Shown one piece after another: positions 36,540 to 48,854 of a stretch of DNA of 64,000 nucleotides. The translations under genes and the position numbers were made by a program. The first letter of the stretch is position 1; the number at the start of each line of letters is the position of its first letter. The notes under the pieces are model-generated. The model saw only the letters and a program-made list of their open reading frames with translations. It did not search any database and was not told where the DNA came from. This DNA is from Candidatus Sneabacter namystus (GTDB lineage: Bacteria; Pseudomonadota; Alphaproteobacteria; Rickettsiales; Rickettsiaceae), in NCBI RefSeq assembly GCF_008189685.1, contig NZ_CP043312.1, positions 186,001 through 250,000 on the forward strand, given 5' to 3'.

Positions 36540-37817
36540 TTATTTTATCCGCATTTTTTTCACGACAGATTCATATTTTTTATTGAACATGAACGTCTGG
36601 ATTTGAGTCATAGTATCTAACACTACGTTTACAACTATCAATACACTTGTTCCACTAAAATACAAAGATGGTGCAATTTTGCCCGTTATGGTTTCTGGTA
36701 ATATGCATATTATGCATAAGTAGGTTGCCCCTATAAATGTTAATTTATGTGAAACATCTAGAAAAAATTCAGTTGTATTACTGCCAGGACGTCTACCTGG
36801 TACGTATGCTCCATGTTTTCTTAAATTTTCTGAGGTATCCTCTAAATTAATTGATACTGATGTATAGATAAAGCTCATGCATATTATCAACGCCATGTAC
36901 AATAGGGTAAAAAGAGGTTTACCATGCCCTAAATTTACCAGTAACCATTGTGCAAATTTTGTACTTGGCTGAGTAAAATTGAGTACACTGACAGGAGATA
37001 ACAAAATTGTACCGGCAAATATTGGAGGTATTACACCGGCTGCGTTGATTTTCATTGGTAGGTATGTTTTTTCACCTCCATACAGTTTATTACCCATTTG
37101 TCTTTTTGGATAATAAATAGGTATTTTTCTGTATGATTGTTCTACAAAAATAATTAACGATAACACTATTGATACTGCCATTATTAAAAATAGCAATGCA
37201 GTTATATCTACTGCTCCTGTTCTGCATAATTCAAATGCTCTGATGGTACCTTCTGGTATTGATGTGACTATACCTGTAAAGATAATCAAGGATGATCCGT
37301 TTCCAAGACCATATTTGCCCACTTGGTCCGCTAACCATATCAGCGACATTGTACCAGTTAGTAGTGTGATAATGGTGGAGGAAATAAATATTGTAGAATT
37401 TTGTATCACTACTATGTCTCCTAAGTGTCCTAACCCTGTTGCTATTGCATATGCTTGTCCTGTTGCAATTAACGTTGTTATAGCTATTGTTATTTGCCCT
37501 AATTTTTTTCTACCTCTCTCTCCTTCTTTTTGCAATTCTTTTATGGAGGGATAGGCGAAAGATAGTATCTGCGTTATTATAGATGCCGTAATGTAAGGTA
37601 TGATTGCTAACGCAAATATTGACATTCTACTCAACGACCCTCCAGATAGAATATCCAACATTCCTAATATACCTCCTTGATGTTTAGAGGTAAATTCTTG
37701 TAAGGCTATTCCATCTATACCTGGTATAGGAATGTGAGATCCCAATCTACATACGCACAATATAAAAAGAGAGAAAAGTACCTTTTTGTGTAACTCCTGA
37801 GATTTGTCTCTTGTCAT
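36540..37817 (-). CDS. secY: Protein translocase subunit SecY
   Basis: Channel of the Sec translocon, inner membrane, ten transmembrane helices. 425 aa. GSHIPIPGID near residue 26, the plug region GGSLSRMSIFALAIIPYITASIITQ, GERGRKKLGQI and the C-terminal cytosolic loop with YVPGRRPG are canonical. The upstream ribosomal genes normally joined to secY (rplO and earlier) are missing; atpC precedes it on the same strand 127 bp away. Confidence 0.98.
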   Translation of the reverse strand: MTRDKSQELHKKVLFSLFILCVCRLGSHIPIPGIDGIALQEFTSKHQGGILGMLDILSGGSLSRMSIFALAIIPYITASIITQILSFAYPSIKELQKEGERGRKKLGQITIAITTLIATGQAYAIATGLGHLGDIVVIQNSTIFISSTIITLLTGTMSLIWLADQVGKYGLGNGSSLIIFTGIVTSIPEGTIRAFELCRTGAVDITALLFLIMAVSIVLSLIIFVEQSYRKIPIYYPKRQMGNKLYGGEKTYLPMKINAAGVIPPIFAGTILLSPVSVLNFTQPSTKFAQWLLVNLGHGKPLFTLLYMALIICMSFIYTSVSINLEDTSENLRKHGAYVPGRRPGSNTTEFFLDVSHKLTFIGATYLCIICILPETITGKIAPSLYFSGTSVLIVVNVVLDTMTQIQTFMFNKKYESVVKKMRIK

Positions 37818-37944
37818 GTTTTTATCAACCGAGTTTAAACTTGTGTAGTTCTTGTATTAAGAAGGATAGCTATTGTAGAAGTTTTGCGTAAATAAGTCTA
37901 TATTTGAAGAAATAGCACTTATGTCAGTTTTTCGTAAAGTTATT

Positions 37945-38334
37945 TTATAGAGACTTTTTATACTCCAATACTAATAGCATGTTCTTATGCAGAGTTATAG
38001 CATGACTGACCTCTTTTCCATTTTTTTGTTGATCATGAAGGGTTTGTAATTTTTTTTTGCACGTCATTATAGAGGAGCTATCTACTGGATACAAAAGTTC
38101 AGAAAAAATTGTTACTTTGCTACCTCCCACAGCGCAGAGACAAGATCCTACTACAGCGTAAGATGTACTCTTGCCATTATCTTTTTTTATGTCTAGTATG
38201 CTGTCTTTTACTGATGCATAAAATGATTCATGTTCCTGCATGACGCAAAACTCTCCTTCTACGCCTCTTACAATAATGTGTTTGATGTTTGTTTCATTTA
38301 TGGATTTATGATAGGAGAATATATTCAGCAGCAT
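37945..38334 (-). CDS. atpC: ATP synthase epsilon subunit
   Basis: Central-stalk subunit that couples rotation and inhibits ATP hydrolysis. 129 aa. Divergent in sequence, but the beta-sandwich signature VRGVEGEFCVMQEHESF and GGSKVTIF match the family and its place directly after atpD (19 bp) fixes the call. A short helical hairpin remains at the C-terminus. Confidence 0.85.
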   Translation of the reverse strand: MLLNIFSYHKSINETNIKHIIVRGVEGEFCVMQEHESFYASVKDSILDIKKDNGKSTSYAVVGSCLCAVGGSKVTIFSELLYPVDSSSIMTCKKKLQTLHDQQKNGKEVSHAITLHKNMLLVLEYKKSL

Positions 38335-38353
38335 GTTTTGCCTACTCTAAAGT

Positions 38354-40604
<2,251 letters not shown>

Positions 40605-40621
40605 AAGTGTAAGTAGAGGTT

Positions 40622-42151
40622 TTAATTATTGTTCGATAAAAAGCTTTTCAAAAAATTCTTTATGATTTTATCTAATTTCCCTTCTGTATTTTTTGATATT
40701 TCTTTTTCTTCTTTCAGTATCACCTCTATGTTTTCATGTTTATCTTCTATATGTTGCAGCAATTCTTTTTCGAAATTGCTTATTTCCTCCGTTGGTACAG
40801 ATGTTATGTAGCCGCTATGGTGAGCGTAAAGAGTTATAACTTGCTTATGAATTGGTATTGGTTGCAGCTGATCTTGTTTTAGAGATTCTATTAATTTCCT
40901 TCCTTTTAAAAGAATATTTTTTGTATCTTCATTCAGATCAGAGCCAAATTTGGTGAAATTTTCCATTTCCCTATATTGAGCTAGTTTTACCTTTAGGGAT
41001 GATGCAACCTGTTTTGTCGCTTTTATGCTGGCTGCGTATCCTACTCTACTTACTGATAACCCTATATTGATAGCAGGTTTTATACCGCTATTGAAAAGAT
41101 TTTCTTCCAAAAATATTTGACCATCTGTTATAGATATAACGTTTGTTGGTATATACGATGATATATCTCCTGCTTGAGTTTCTACAATTGGTAATGCAGT
41201 TAATGACCCTCCACCTTCTTTTTCTGATAGTTGAGCTGCTCTTTCTAGTAACTTAGAATGCATAAAGAATATATCTCCTGGATATGCTTCTCTACCTGGT
41301 GGACGTCTAGCTAATAAAGATATTTGCCTATAGGCTATTGCATGTTTACTTAAATCATCATATATCACAAGCGCATGTTTGCCAGAATCTCTAAAAAATT
41401 CTCCTAGAGCGCATCCGAAATAAGGTGCTAAAAATTGCGACGCTGCAGATTCTGTTGCAGATACTACGGTTGTATAATTCATAGCGTCATGATCTTTTAA
41501 CTGTTGCACTATTCTTGCAACGGAAGAGCATTTTTGACCAATGGCTACATATATACAGCGTATTGGTTCTTCTCCTAAGTTTTGAACATTTTTTTGATTT
41601 ATTATTGAATCTATTGCTATTGTAGTTTTGCCAGTCTTTCTATCTCCTATAATGAGTTCTCTTTGCCCTCTTCCTATGGGAAAAAGAGTATCGATAGCCT
41701 TTATGCCTGTGTACATTGGTGCAGATACACCTTGTCTTTGTATAATTCCTGGTGCCGGAGTTTCTATATTTCTGTATTCCTGTACTTCTATTGGCCCTTT
41801 ATCATCGAGTGGATTGCCTAAAGGATCTATTACCCTACCTAATAGCTGTTCCCCTACTGGAGCTTTTGGGAATGTTTTCGTACGACGTACTTGTTCCCCC
41901 TGCTTTACTTTGTGTTCTTTGCTAATTAGCATCACTCCTGTATTGTTCATTTCTAAGTTTGTTGCGATACCAATAGCTCCTGAATCAAACTCTACGACTT
42001 CGTTAAATCCTACTAAACTTAGTCCTTGCACTTTTGTTATACCGTCACTTACGCTTGTAACATATCCTACTTCCGTAACTTCTGGTTCGAAGTTAACATC
42101 TTTTATTTGCTCTTTAAGTGATTTTACCAAGCTTTCTATATTTAATTTCAT
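40622..42151 (-). CDS. atpA: ATP synthase alpha subunit
   Basis: Non-catalytic nucleotide-binding subunit of F1. 509 aa. GDRKTGKT P-loop, ALVIYDDLSKHA, LLARRPPGREAYPGDIFF, and LSVSRVGYAAS are canonical. Preceded by atpH (12-bp gap). Confidence 0.98.
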   Translation of the reverse strand: MKLNIESLVKSLKEQIKDVNFEPEVTEVGYVTSVSDGITKVQGLSLVGFNEVVEFDSGAIGIATNLEMNNTGVMLISKEHKVKQGEQVRRTKTFPKAPVGEQLLGRVIDPLGNPLDDKGPIEVQEYRNIETPAPGIIQRQGVSAPMYTGIKAIDTLFPIGRGQRELIIGDRKTGKTTIAIDSIINQKNVQNLGEEPIRCIYVAIGQKCSSVARIVQQLKDHDAMNYTTVVSATESAASQFLAPYFGCALGEFFRDSGKHALVIYDDLSKHAIAYRQISLLARRPPGREAYPGDIFFMHSKLLERAAQLSEKEGGGSLTALPIVETQAGDISSYIPTNVISITDGQIFLEENLFNSGIKPAINIGLSVSRVGYAASIKATKQVASSLKVKLAQYREMENFTKFGSDLNEDTKNILLKGRKLIESLKQDQLQPIPIHKQVITLYAHHSGYITSVPTEEISNFEKELLQHIEDKHENIEVILKEEKEISKNTEGKLDKIIKNFLKSFLSNNN

Positions 42152-42163
42152 CGCTATTATGTT

Positions 42164-42700
42164 TTACAGTATTGAATTTAAAATTTTGTTTAGATACGTC
42201 CTTATTGAGTGATCAATGACGGTATTACCTACTTGTAACTTTATTCCTCCAAGGATTTTACTGTCTTTTTTTATTGATATTGTTGTCTTTGTGTCAATTT
42301 TTTTTGCTACCAGAGCAGTTATTTGGCCTTGAAAGGTTTGTGAAGGCGCTTGTGCGCATGTCACTATTGTCTCTTTTATATCATAAAGACGTATTTTTGC
42401 AGAAGATACTTTATCCAAAATACTTTGCAAAGAATGAATCTGACACTCGTATATTAAGGCTAATAAAAAGATTCTTGAACTTTCAAGACATTGATTCCAT
42501 TTTAGCAGGCTTTGTCTCGCTATTTTTAACCTTAATTGAGGATGTATGTGTGGTAAGTGTAAATTAGATGATAAATGAGGTTTATCTTGTAACTCTGATG
42601 AGATTTGCTCTAACTCTTTCTGGGTGTTCCACTCTTTATCATACTGTTGAGAAAAGAGAAAAAGAGCATCTGAATAAACGTCTACCTTATTGTTTTTCAT
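42164..42700 (-). CDS. atpH: ATP synthase delta subunit
   Basis: Peripheral-stalk subunit capping F1. 178 aa. Weakly conserved as usual for delta, but the C-terminal DSKILGGIKLQVGNTVIDHSIRTYL is the family signature and its position first in atpH-A-G-D-C is standard. Its start overlaps the end of the DciA-like gene by 4 bp. Confidence 0.9.
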   Translation of the reverse strand: MKNNKVDVYSDALFLFSQQYDKEWNTQKELEQISSELQDKPHLSSNLHLPHIHPQLRLKIARQSLLKWNQCLESSRIFLLALIYECQIHSLQSILDKVSSAKIRLYDIKETIVTCAQAPSQTFQGQITALVAKKIDTKTTISIKKDSKILGGIKLQVGNTVIDHSIRTYLNKILNSIL

Positions 42701-43038
42701 GTGACATCCGTTGTTTCTGTATTACTCTTATTGATCAAATTTCCCACGACTTTTACCTTTATGTCATCTATAGCAACGTATCCCAGATTCAATGTTACTT
42801 TGTCCAGTATAGCACCTTTATTGTAGATCACATGCATGCTAGATGCCACATTAGATGCGTTTACAAACAATATAACCTTTTTCTTGTAACATTTTGTACC
42901 ACATGGCCAAGTATTGTTACTATATTGCTCTTCATTTACTATACTTTTCCATAAATAGCAGATTTGAGCAAAAAGAGTTCCTCTTTTTTTAAGTATTGTC
43001 TTCGTAACTTTAGTGATAGAGAAACTGATGGATCTCAT
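42697..43038 (-). CDS. DciA-like protein (DUF721), putative replicative-helicase loader
   Basis: 113 aa. The pattern ILKKRGTLFAQICYLWKSIV near the start and ILDKVTLNLGYVAIDDIKVKV near the end is that of DUF721/DciA proteins, which load DnaB in bacteria lacking DnaC. It overlaps atpH by 4 bp, so helicase loader and F1 ATPase are read from one transcript, an unusual partnership. The identity rests on motif spacing only. Confidence 0.7.
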   Translation of the reverse strand: MRSISFSITKVTKTILKKRGTLFAQICYLWKSIVNEEQYSNNTWPCGTKCYKKKVILFVNASNVASSMHVIYNKGAILDKVTLNLGYVAIDDIKVKVVGNLINKSNTETTDVT

Positions 43039-43198
43039 ATATTTACAACCTTAGTACACAAGATTCTAGGCTAATACAGTTTTGCTATATTTTTCTAAAA
43101 TTAATCATCTGTTAATCAAAGAAGGATATTACTGTAATTTTATTTACTTGCAACTCCCAAGTTAGTTTTTATTATAGACGTATTAGGCTTTTATTTAT

Positions 43199-45256
43199 AT
43201 GACATTATTGAAAAGACCATTATTATGGCTTGAAGAACAGGCTAGCTGGGATGTTAGACAATTTTTTTCTTGGTTTGCGGTAGCTTATGTATTCGGGCTT
43301 CTTCGTGCTTTTTATTTTGCGAAGTTTTCTTGTACGGATATTTATTTTGTATTGTTGTTGACATCTTTATCAGTCTTGATGTCACTTTGGCTTAGATGTT
43401 TTGGTATAATTCTTCTTTCTATTTTCCTTGGTTTTTTATTTGGATTAACTATAGGGAAGGTAAATGTTCCACGTGACATTTATCAAGAAGGTGTTATTGC
43501 TAAGAAATTATATAAAATACAAGGTAGCGTAGAAATTGTGCGCCCTGATAATAGTGGTGGGAAGTATGATGGAGCATCGTTCATTATTTCTGATGTTTTG
43601 GATTTAGAAGCAGAGGATGGTGCGATTCCTTTTTTAAAGTACAAAAGAATACAAGTCTGTTCTCGTATGTCAGATGTGAAGCATCTGCATGTCGGTGACT
43701 ATGTTGCGATAAGAATCCAATTGGCACACAGCAAGACAAAGCTGTTACCTGGTAGTTATGATTTTCGCTTAGGCAATCATTTGAAAAAAATAGACTGCGT
43801 GGGTTACGCTGTAGGGAAACCTTATTTGATATCGAAATATGAAAAATTTTCTCCCATAAGTTTTATAAAAAATATTCGTCAAAGTTACTATGAACAAATC
43901 AGTAGTTTATTAGAGAAAGATTGTGCGGATTTTGCAGCAGCGCTCATAATAGGAGAAAGTCGAGGATTGTCTAGAGATATTATGGAAGATATGAGAACGG
44001 CTGGTATATCGCATGTTCTTTGCGTTTCTGGTTTACATCTTTCTTTAGTTGCAATGATATGTTTTTCTAGCTTTAGGTTTATTTTAAATCTTATTCCGCA
44101 AATTGCCTTATCTGTTAATACAAAGTTTTATTCTGCACTTTTTTCTCTGTTGTTTAGCTTTGTGTATTGGATTTTATCTGGAATGAATGTTGCCACTACT
44201 AGAGCTTTTATTATGACATCGATTGCAGTCATTGCTGTTATGTTTAATAGGAGTATATGTTCTTTTCGGAGTATATCTTGTGCAATTTTATTGGTTTTGT
44301 TATTCAATCCCTTAGATGTCACTAGTGTAAGTTTTCAATTATCTTTTGCAGCCGTTTTTGCCCTTATTGGTTGCCAGAAATTTTTTCATACACATATAGC
44401 TAAGAAAGCTACTGGCGTTATAAGTAGTATATATAATTCTGTTGCAAGCAATGTTTACTCAAGTGTTACGGTGGGTATAGCAACAGCCTCTGTTGTAATT
44501 TATCACTTTTATATTTTTTCTGTTTATCAAATGCTTGGTAATGTTGCAGTGCTACCTGTGGTGTCAATGTTATTGATGCCAATGGCTATGTTATCTCTTT
44601 TTTGCATTCCTTTAGGATTAGGAAAATATCCTATGTTTGTCATGGGTAAAGGTATCACTTTTGTAACTAAGGTGGCATCTTACATCGCTTCGTTGCCCTT
44701 CTCTATTGTATATTTTGGACATATTAGCTGGCTTAACGCAGTTTTGTTTATTTTGGGGTTTTTATGGCTTGTGCTTTTTAAGTCAGTGTGGAGAGTGTTA
44801 GGTGTTATTGTTATGGTTGTGGTGGTAATTGCCGTTTATTTTTCTGATAAGCCGAAAATGATAATAGATTTTAGAAATGGTGCATTTGCCATAAATGATA
44901 GCGGAGATTTGCGTATACATGCAGATAGGATGTCGCCCTTTGCGAGAAGATGTTGGGCTGATTGGTTTGGAAAAAAGACTGTAGTATTATGCAAAGGTGG
45001 CATGAAAAAGAGTAATATGACATTCGACGTTGGAGATAATGTCAAAGTTGTCGTGATAAATAGAGCAGATAATCAAAAGATAGAGGCAGATTTGATTCTA
45101 GATAATATTGGAATGGGGACTGAAAATCTAAAAGCAAGCCACATAATTTCTAAAGCAGATTTGGATAAGTTAGAGTGTATAGCATTGTATTATAGAAGCG
45201 GACAGATGTTTATATATGGCATTGGAGGATCTTATCATGTTAGAATACGTGGGTGA
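43199..45256 (+). CDS. comEC: ComEC/Rec2 family DNA-uptake channel protein
   Basis: Inner-membrane channel for single-stranded DNA uptake in natural transformation. 685 aa. N-terminal DUF4131-type soluble/membrane part, then the competence domain with the signature GESRGLSRDIMEDMRTAGISHVLCVSGLHLS and many membrane segments. The C-terminal metallo-beta-lactamase-like domain of larger ComEC proteins is absent; about 130 soluble residues remain, as in many alphaproteobacterial versions. Function in an intracellular bacterium is uncertain. Confidence 0.88.
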   Translation: MTLLKRPLLWLEEQASWDVRQFFSWFAVAYVFGLLRAFYFAKFSCTDIYFVLLLTSLSVLMSLWLRCFGIILLSIFLGFLFGLTIGKVNVPRDIYQEGVIAKKLYKIQGSVEIVRPDNSGGKYDGASFIISDVLDLEAEDGAIPFLKYKRIQVCSRMSDVKHLHVGDYVAIRIQLAHSKTKLLPGSYDFRLGNHLKKIDCVGYAVGKPYLISKYEKFSPISFIKNIRQSYYEQISSLLEKDCADFAAALIIGESRGLSRDIMEDMRTAGISHVLCVSGLHLSLVAMICFSSFRFILNLIPQIALSVNTKFYSALFSLLFSFVYWILSGMNVATTRAFIMTSIAVIAVMFNRSICSFRSISCAILLVLLFNPLDVTSVSFQLSFAAVFALIGCQKFFHTHIAKKATGVISSIYNSVASNVYSSVTVGIATASVVIYHFYIFSVYQMLGNVAVLPVVSMLLMPMAMLSLFCIPLGLGKYPMFVMGKGITFVTKVASYIASLPFSIVYFGHISWLNAVLFILGFLWLVLFKSVWRVLGVIVMVVVVIAVYFSDKPKMIIDFRNGAFAINDSGDLRIHADRMSPFARRCWADWFGKKTVVLCKGGMKKSNMTFDVGDNVKVVVINRADNQKIEADLILDNIGMGTENLKASHIISKADLDKLECIALYYRSGQMFIYGIGGSYHVRIRG

Positions 45257-45280
45257 ATTTTAGCTTATTGTCTTGTTTTT

Positions 45281-46624
45281 ATGTCTGTTGATTTTCTGTA
45301 TTTTGCACTTAGAAATGCTTTTTTTCGTGTGTTTGGTACAGACTTACCAGCTCGCCTGGCTTGTGCTGTGTCAGGTGGTAGTGATTCTATGGCGTTACTT
45401 GTTGCAAGTAAGCGCTTTTCAAAGAGATATGGCTGTGAAATTATAGCTTTAACTGTAGATCATGGTCTTCGTGATGATGCTCATCAGGATTGTGATTTTG
45501 TTCATGCAGTTTGTGCCTTGAATCAGATTCGATGTTTTACCTTAAAAGTTCAAGGGCCACATTTAAAAAGAGGTGGTGTGCAGGCTTATGCAAGAGAAGC
45601 AAGGTATCGTTTGTTGATCAATTTCTGTAAAGAGAATGATATTCTTGACTTGTGCACAGCGCATCATGCAGACGATGTGGCGGAAAATTTTTTCATACGT
45701 TTAGGGCGTAGTGCTAGTATTGCTGGATTGATTATGCAAGATGTTTCTTTTTTAGATAATATTAGAGTAGTGAGACCTTTGTTGTCTGTTCAAAAATCTT
45801 CGTGTCGTAAGTATTTGGAAGATGTTGGTGTATCGTGGAGAGAAGATTCTTCTAATTTTGATACTAGTTTTTCCAGAAATGCTGTCCGGGTAGCAATAGA
45901 TAATTTTTGTAAACATAAGCATTTCGTCTCACAAGATGTATTTTTAAAAAATATAGCGGGTACAGTTCGACATTTAGATGGAATGTTTCAGGCAGTCAAA
46001 ACTAAATTTTTAGAACTATTTGTTAACAGTGTTTTTGTTTCTCATATTGGGTATGCCACAATTGATATGCAATTGCTTGAAGGCGAAAATGTAGAGATGC
46101 AGGGCCTGTTATTGTCTCATGTACTGACTATAATAAGAGGTACAAAGAAAATGCCTCGCACATCTTCGGTGAGTATGTGCTTGAAAGACTTGATGAGTGG
46201 TTGTTGTGTTGCTAAAAGTCTGCATGGTTGTCGTATGGTTCTTGAGTCAAGAATAATTTTTGTATATCGCGATTTTGGTAAAAATTTTCCCTGTGCAAGT
46301 CAAGTGCAAAGGACATGTGTGTGGGATGATAGATTTGTAGTGTTTACCAATGAAAAAGATAAAATGGATGGTTGTGTAGTTGACTTTATATATAAATATG
46401 AGTTAAGTAAGGTTTATTGTGTCGATAATCTGAGAGCACTCTACGGTCTTAAAAAATCTATCTATGATGGGATAATGTCTTCGTTGCCTGTTATTCGTAG
46501 AAACGATACAATAGTCGGGCTGGCCAGTTTTCTTAATGCAGTAGATGATACTGATAGACTGGATTTTGTGTCCGCAGAGGTTAAATTTTTACCAAACTTT
46601 ACTTCCAAGTTGGTTCATTTTTAG
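45281..46624 (+). CDS. tilS: tRNA(Ile)-lysidine synthase
   Basis: Converts C34 of the tRNA-Ile(CAU) anticodon to lysidine so that it reads AUA, essential in AT-rich genomes that use this codon. 447 aa. PP-loop AVSGGSDSMALL at residues 29-40, GLRDDAHQDC, and TAHHADDVAENFFIRLGR are family motifs; a C-terminal substrate-recognition domain follows. Directly upstream of ftsH, the usual order. Confidence 0.96.
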   Translation: MSVDFLYFALRNAFFRVFGTDLPARLACAVSGGSDSMALLVASKRFSKRYGCEIIALTVDHGLRDDAHQDCDFVHAVCALNQIRCFTLKVQGPHLKRGGVQAYAREARYRLLINFCKENDILDLCTAHHADDVAENFFIRLGRSASIAGLIMQDVSFLDNIRVVRPLLSVQKSSCRKYLEDVGVSWREDSSNFDTSFSRNAVRVAIDNFCKHKHFVSQDVFLKNIAGTVRHLDGMFQAVKTKFLELFVNSVFVSHIGYATIDMQLLEGENVEMQGLLLSHVLTIIRGTKKMPRTSSVSMCLKDLMSGCCVAKSLHGCRMVLESRIIFVYRDFGKNFPCASQVQRTCVWDDRFVVFTNEKDKMDGCVVDFIYKYELSKVYCVDNLRALYGLKKSIYDGIMSSLPVIRRNDTIVGLASFLNAVDDTDRLDFVSAEVKFLPNFTSKLVHF

Positions 46625-46680
46625 CTTGCGTCTTCTTAATCTGAATTCGCTTTTGTTGAAACGTTAGTTGGTGTCATTGT

Positions 46681-48492
46681 ATGAAAAATAATCAAATTAA
46701 GAATTTAGTTGTATGGGCTGGTGTTGTATTTGCCACTATTGTCTTATTTAATTTGGTAAGAGTTGGTAGTAGCGATTCAGCAAATTACATAGTGTTTTCT
46801 GAATTTTTGGAATGTTTGGATTCTAAGCAAGTGAAAAAGGTTAAGATTCAAGGCAGGCATTTAGAGGGGCAATTTGTAGATGGAAGAAAATTTCGTACTT
46901 ATTCTCCAGAATATCAGGATTTGGTACGTGATATGAAAAAGAATAATGTTGTGATAGAGGTGGTACCATTACATTCTAGGATGAGTACTATTGTTGGTAT
47001 CTTGTTATCTTGGGTACCTATGATTGTTATGGCTGGCATATGGATATTTTTTATGCGCCAAATGCATGGCGCCGGTGGAAAGGCATTGGGATTTGGTAAA
47101 TCTAAAGTCAAACTAATGTCTGATAAAGGTAATAAGGTTACTTTTGCAGATGTGGCTGGTATTGATGAGGCGAAAGAAGAATTGATGGAGGTGGTAGATT
47201 TTCTAAGAGATCCTGGCAAGTTTCGTAATCTTGGGGGTAATATTCCAAAAGGTTGTCTACTTATAGGACCTCCAGGAACAGGTAAAACTTTGCTTGCAAG
47301 AGCTATAGCTGGGGAAGCTAACGCTCCGTTTTTTAGTATTTCTGGGTCTGATTTTGTAGAAATGTTTGTAGGTGTTGGTGCTAGTCGTGTTCGAGATATG
47401 TTTGAGAAAGGGAAAAAACATGCTCCTTGTATCATTTTTATAGATGAAATAGATGCTGTTGGGAGATATAGAGGTATAGGACTTGGTGGAGGTAATGATG
47501 AGAGAGAGCAGACATTAAATCAGCTTTTAGTAGAAATGGACGGCTTTGAGTTTAATGAAGGAGTTGTGATTATTGCTGCTACTAATAGGCCAGATGTATT
47601 GGATCCAGCATTGTTGCGTCCTGGTCGCTTTGATAGAAAGATTGCTATTTCTTATCCCGATATAGAAGCTAGGGTGAAGATAATTAATGTGCATTTGAAG
47701 AAGGTGAAGCATGACACTTCTGTAGATGCTAAGATATTGGCTAGAGGTACACCAGGATTTTCTGGTGCTGAGTTGGCAAATTTGGTAAATGAAGGGGCAT
47801 TGTTGGCGGCTAAACACGGTAAGAGTATGGTTGATATGAGTGATTTAGAAAATGCTAGAGATAGAGTGCTTATGGGGGCTGAGCGTCGCTCTATGGTTAT
47901 ACCAGAAGAAGAAAGATTAAGGATAGCTTATCATGAAAGCGGACATGCGCTTGTGAGTTTGTATGTCCGATCTAAAGATCCGATACATAAGGTTACGATT
48001 ATTCCTCGTGGACATGCTCTTGGAATGGTTATGCGTTTACCTGAAGATGATAAAGTGCTAAGAAGTATGTGCAAAATGGAGTCTGATATTGCAGTTGCCA
48101 TGGGTGGTAGAGCTGCAGAAGAAATAATATACGGTAACGCAGAGGTTACTACTGGCGCTTCAAATGATTTAAAGGTTGCTACTGGCTATGCTAGATCCAT
48201 GGTAAGCGAATTAGGTATGAGTAAGAAGGTGGGGCCTATTTTTTATGCAAATAGCGAAGATATGTATGTGAAAGAAGGCGGCAGTAAGATTTCTGAATAT
48301 ATGTCTACTTTGATCGATCAAGAGGTTAAAAGATTTTTAGAAGAAGGGTATACAAAGGCAGAAGTTATTTTGCGTGAACATATCGATGAATTACATGCAG
48401 TTGCTAAAGTTTTAGTTGAAAAAGAGACTTTGACTGGTGAAGAAGTTGCGTCTGTGATCAAGGAAATGAAAAATGATGCTAACGCAGCTTAA
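46681..48492 (+). CDS. ftsH: ATP-dependent zinc metalloprotease FtsH
   Basis: Membrane-anchored AAA+ protease degrading misfolded membrane proteins and regulatory targets. 603 aa. Two membrane helices (about 8-27 and 103-125), Walker A GPPGTGKT at 196-203, Walker [12 protein letters not shown], second region of homology with LLRPGRFDR, and zinc motif HESGH at 418-422 (the family mostly has HEAGH). 56 bp after tilS. Confidence 0.98.
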   Translation: MKNNQIKNLVVWAGVVFATIVLFNLVRVGSSDSANYIVFSEFLECLDSKQVKKVKIQGRHLEGQFVDGRKFRTYSPEYQDLVRDMKKNNVVIEVVPLHSRMSTIVGILLSWVPMIVMAGIWIFFMRQMHGAGGKALGFGKSKVKLMSDKGNKVTFADVAGIDEAKEELMEVVDFLRDPGKFRNLGGNIPKGCLLIGPPGTGKTLLARAIAGEANAPFFSISGSDFVEMFVGVGASRVRDMFEKGKKHAPCIIFIDEIDAVGRYRGIGLGGGNDEREQTLNQLLVEMDGFEFNEGVVIIAATNRPDVLDPALLRPGRFDRKIAISYPDIEARVKIINVHLKKVKHDTSVDAKILARGTPGFSGAELANLVNEGALLAAKHGKSMVDMSDLENARDRVLMGAERRSMVIPEEERLRIAYHESGHALVSLYVRSKDPIHKVTIIPRGHALGMVMRLPEDDKVLRSMCKMESDIAVAMGGRAAEEIIYGNAEVTTGASNDLKVATGYARSMVSELGMSKKVGPIFYANSEDMYVKEGGSKISEYMSTLIDQEVKRFLEEGYTKAEVILREHIDELHAVAKVLVEKETLTGEEVASVIKEMKNDANAA

Positions 48493-48549
48493 GGTTTATG
48501 GTAATGTATATTGTTTTAAATTCATTGCGTAATGTTGGAAAACGTTATC

Positions 48550-48578
48550 TTGACTTTGATTTGTACCGGTTGTACGAT
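48550..48578 (+). promoter_or_regulatory. Candidate promoter for rpmJ
   Basis: TTGACT (48550-48555), 17-base spacer, TACGAT (48573-48578) in the ftsH-rpmJ gap. It would give a long leader of about 125 bases that contains two small stems (GTGTC/GACAC, and CAAGG/CCTTG at 48657-48673). Confidence 0.45.
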
Positions 48579-48711
48579 GCCCAGGCCTTGTAGTGTTTTT
48601 GTGTCAAAATAGGTAGCGACACGTTTTGATAAAATGAAGTATACGTGACAATGAGCCAAGGTTTGAGGCCTTGTTTCTGATGTGTTAAATTTTGTTATAG
48701 AAAGATAAGTT

Positions 48712-48840
48712 ATGAAAAATAGAAGTTCTTTAAGATGTTTGAAGGTGCGTCACCCTGACAACAAGGTGGTAAGGCGAGGGAAGAGAGTCTATGTGATCAA
48801 CAAGATGAATCGTAAATATAACGCTAGGCAAGGCGGATAG
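48712..48840 (+). CDS. rpmJ: 50S ribosomal protein L36
   Basis: 42 aa, read directly: it opens [17 protein letters not shown], continues with [14 protein letters not shown] and ends KYNARQGG. This is the Cys-less (zinc-free) L36 type of alphaproteobacteria, ending in the invariant ARQG. It is encoded apart from the secY-rpsM junction where many bacteria keep it. Convergent with rpoD, 14 bp away. Confidence 0.95.
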   Translation: MKNRSSLRCLKVRHPDNKVVRRGKRVYVINKMNRKYNARQGG

Positions 48841-48854
48841 TTATTTTTTGTATT

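Noticed and set aside
41628-42212. Long open frame antisense to atpA (194 codons)
   Set aside because: Shadow of a highly conserved gene; no recognisable domain.
43466-43479. Another parS-like start (GTTCCACGTG) inside comEC
   Set aside because: Only the left arm and centre match; the right arm differs at three of four bases, so it is counted as coincidence.
46914-47435. Long open frame antisense to ftsH (173 codons)
   Set aside because: Lies opposite the conserved AAA+ core and resembles no protein.
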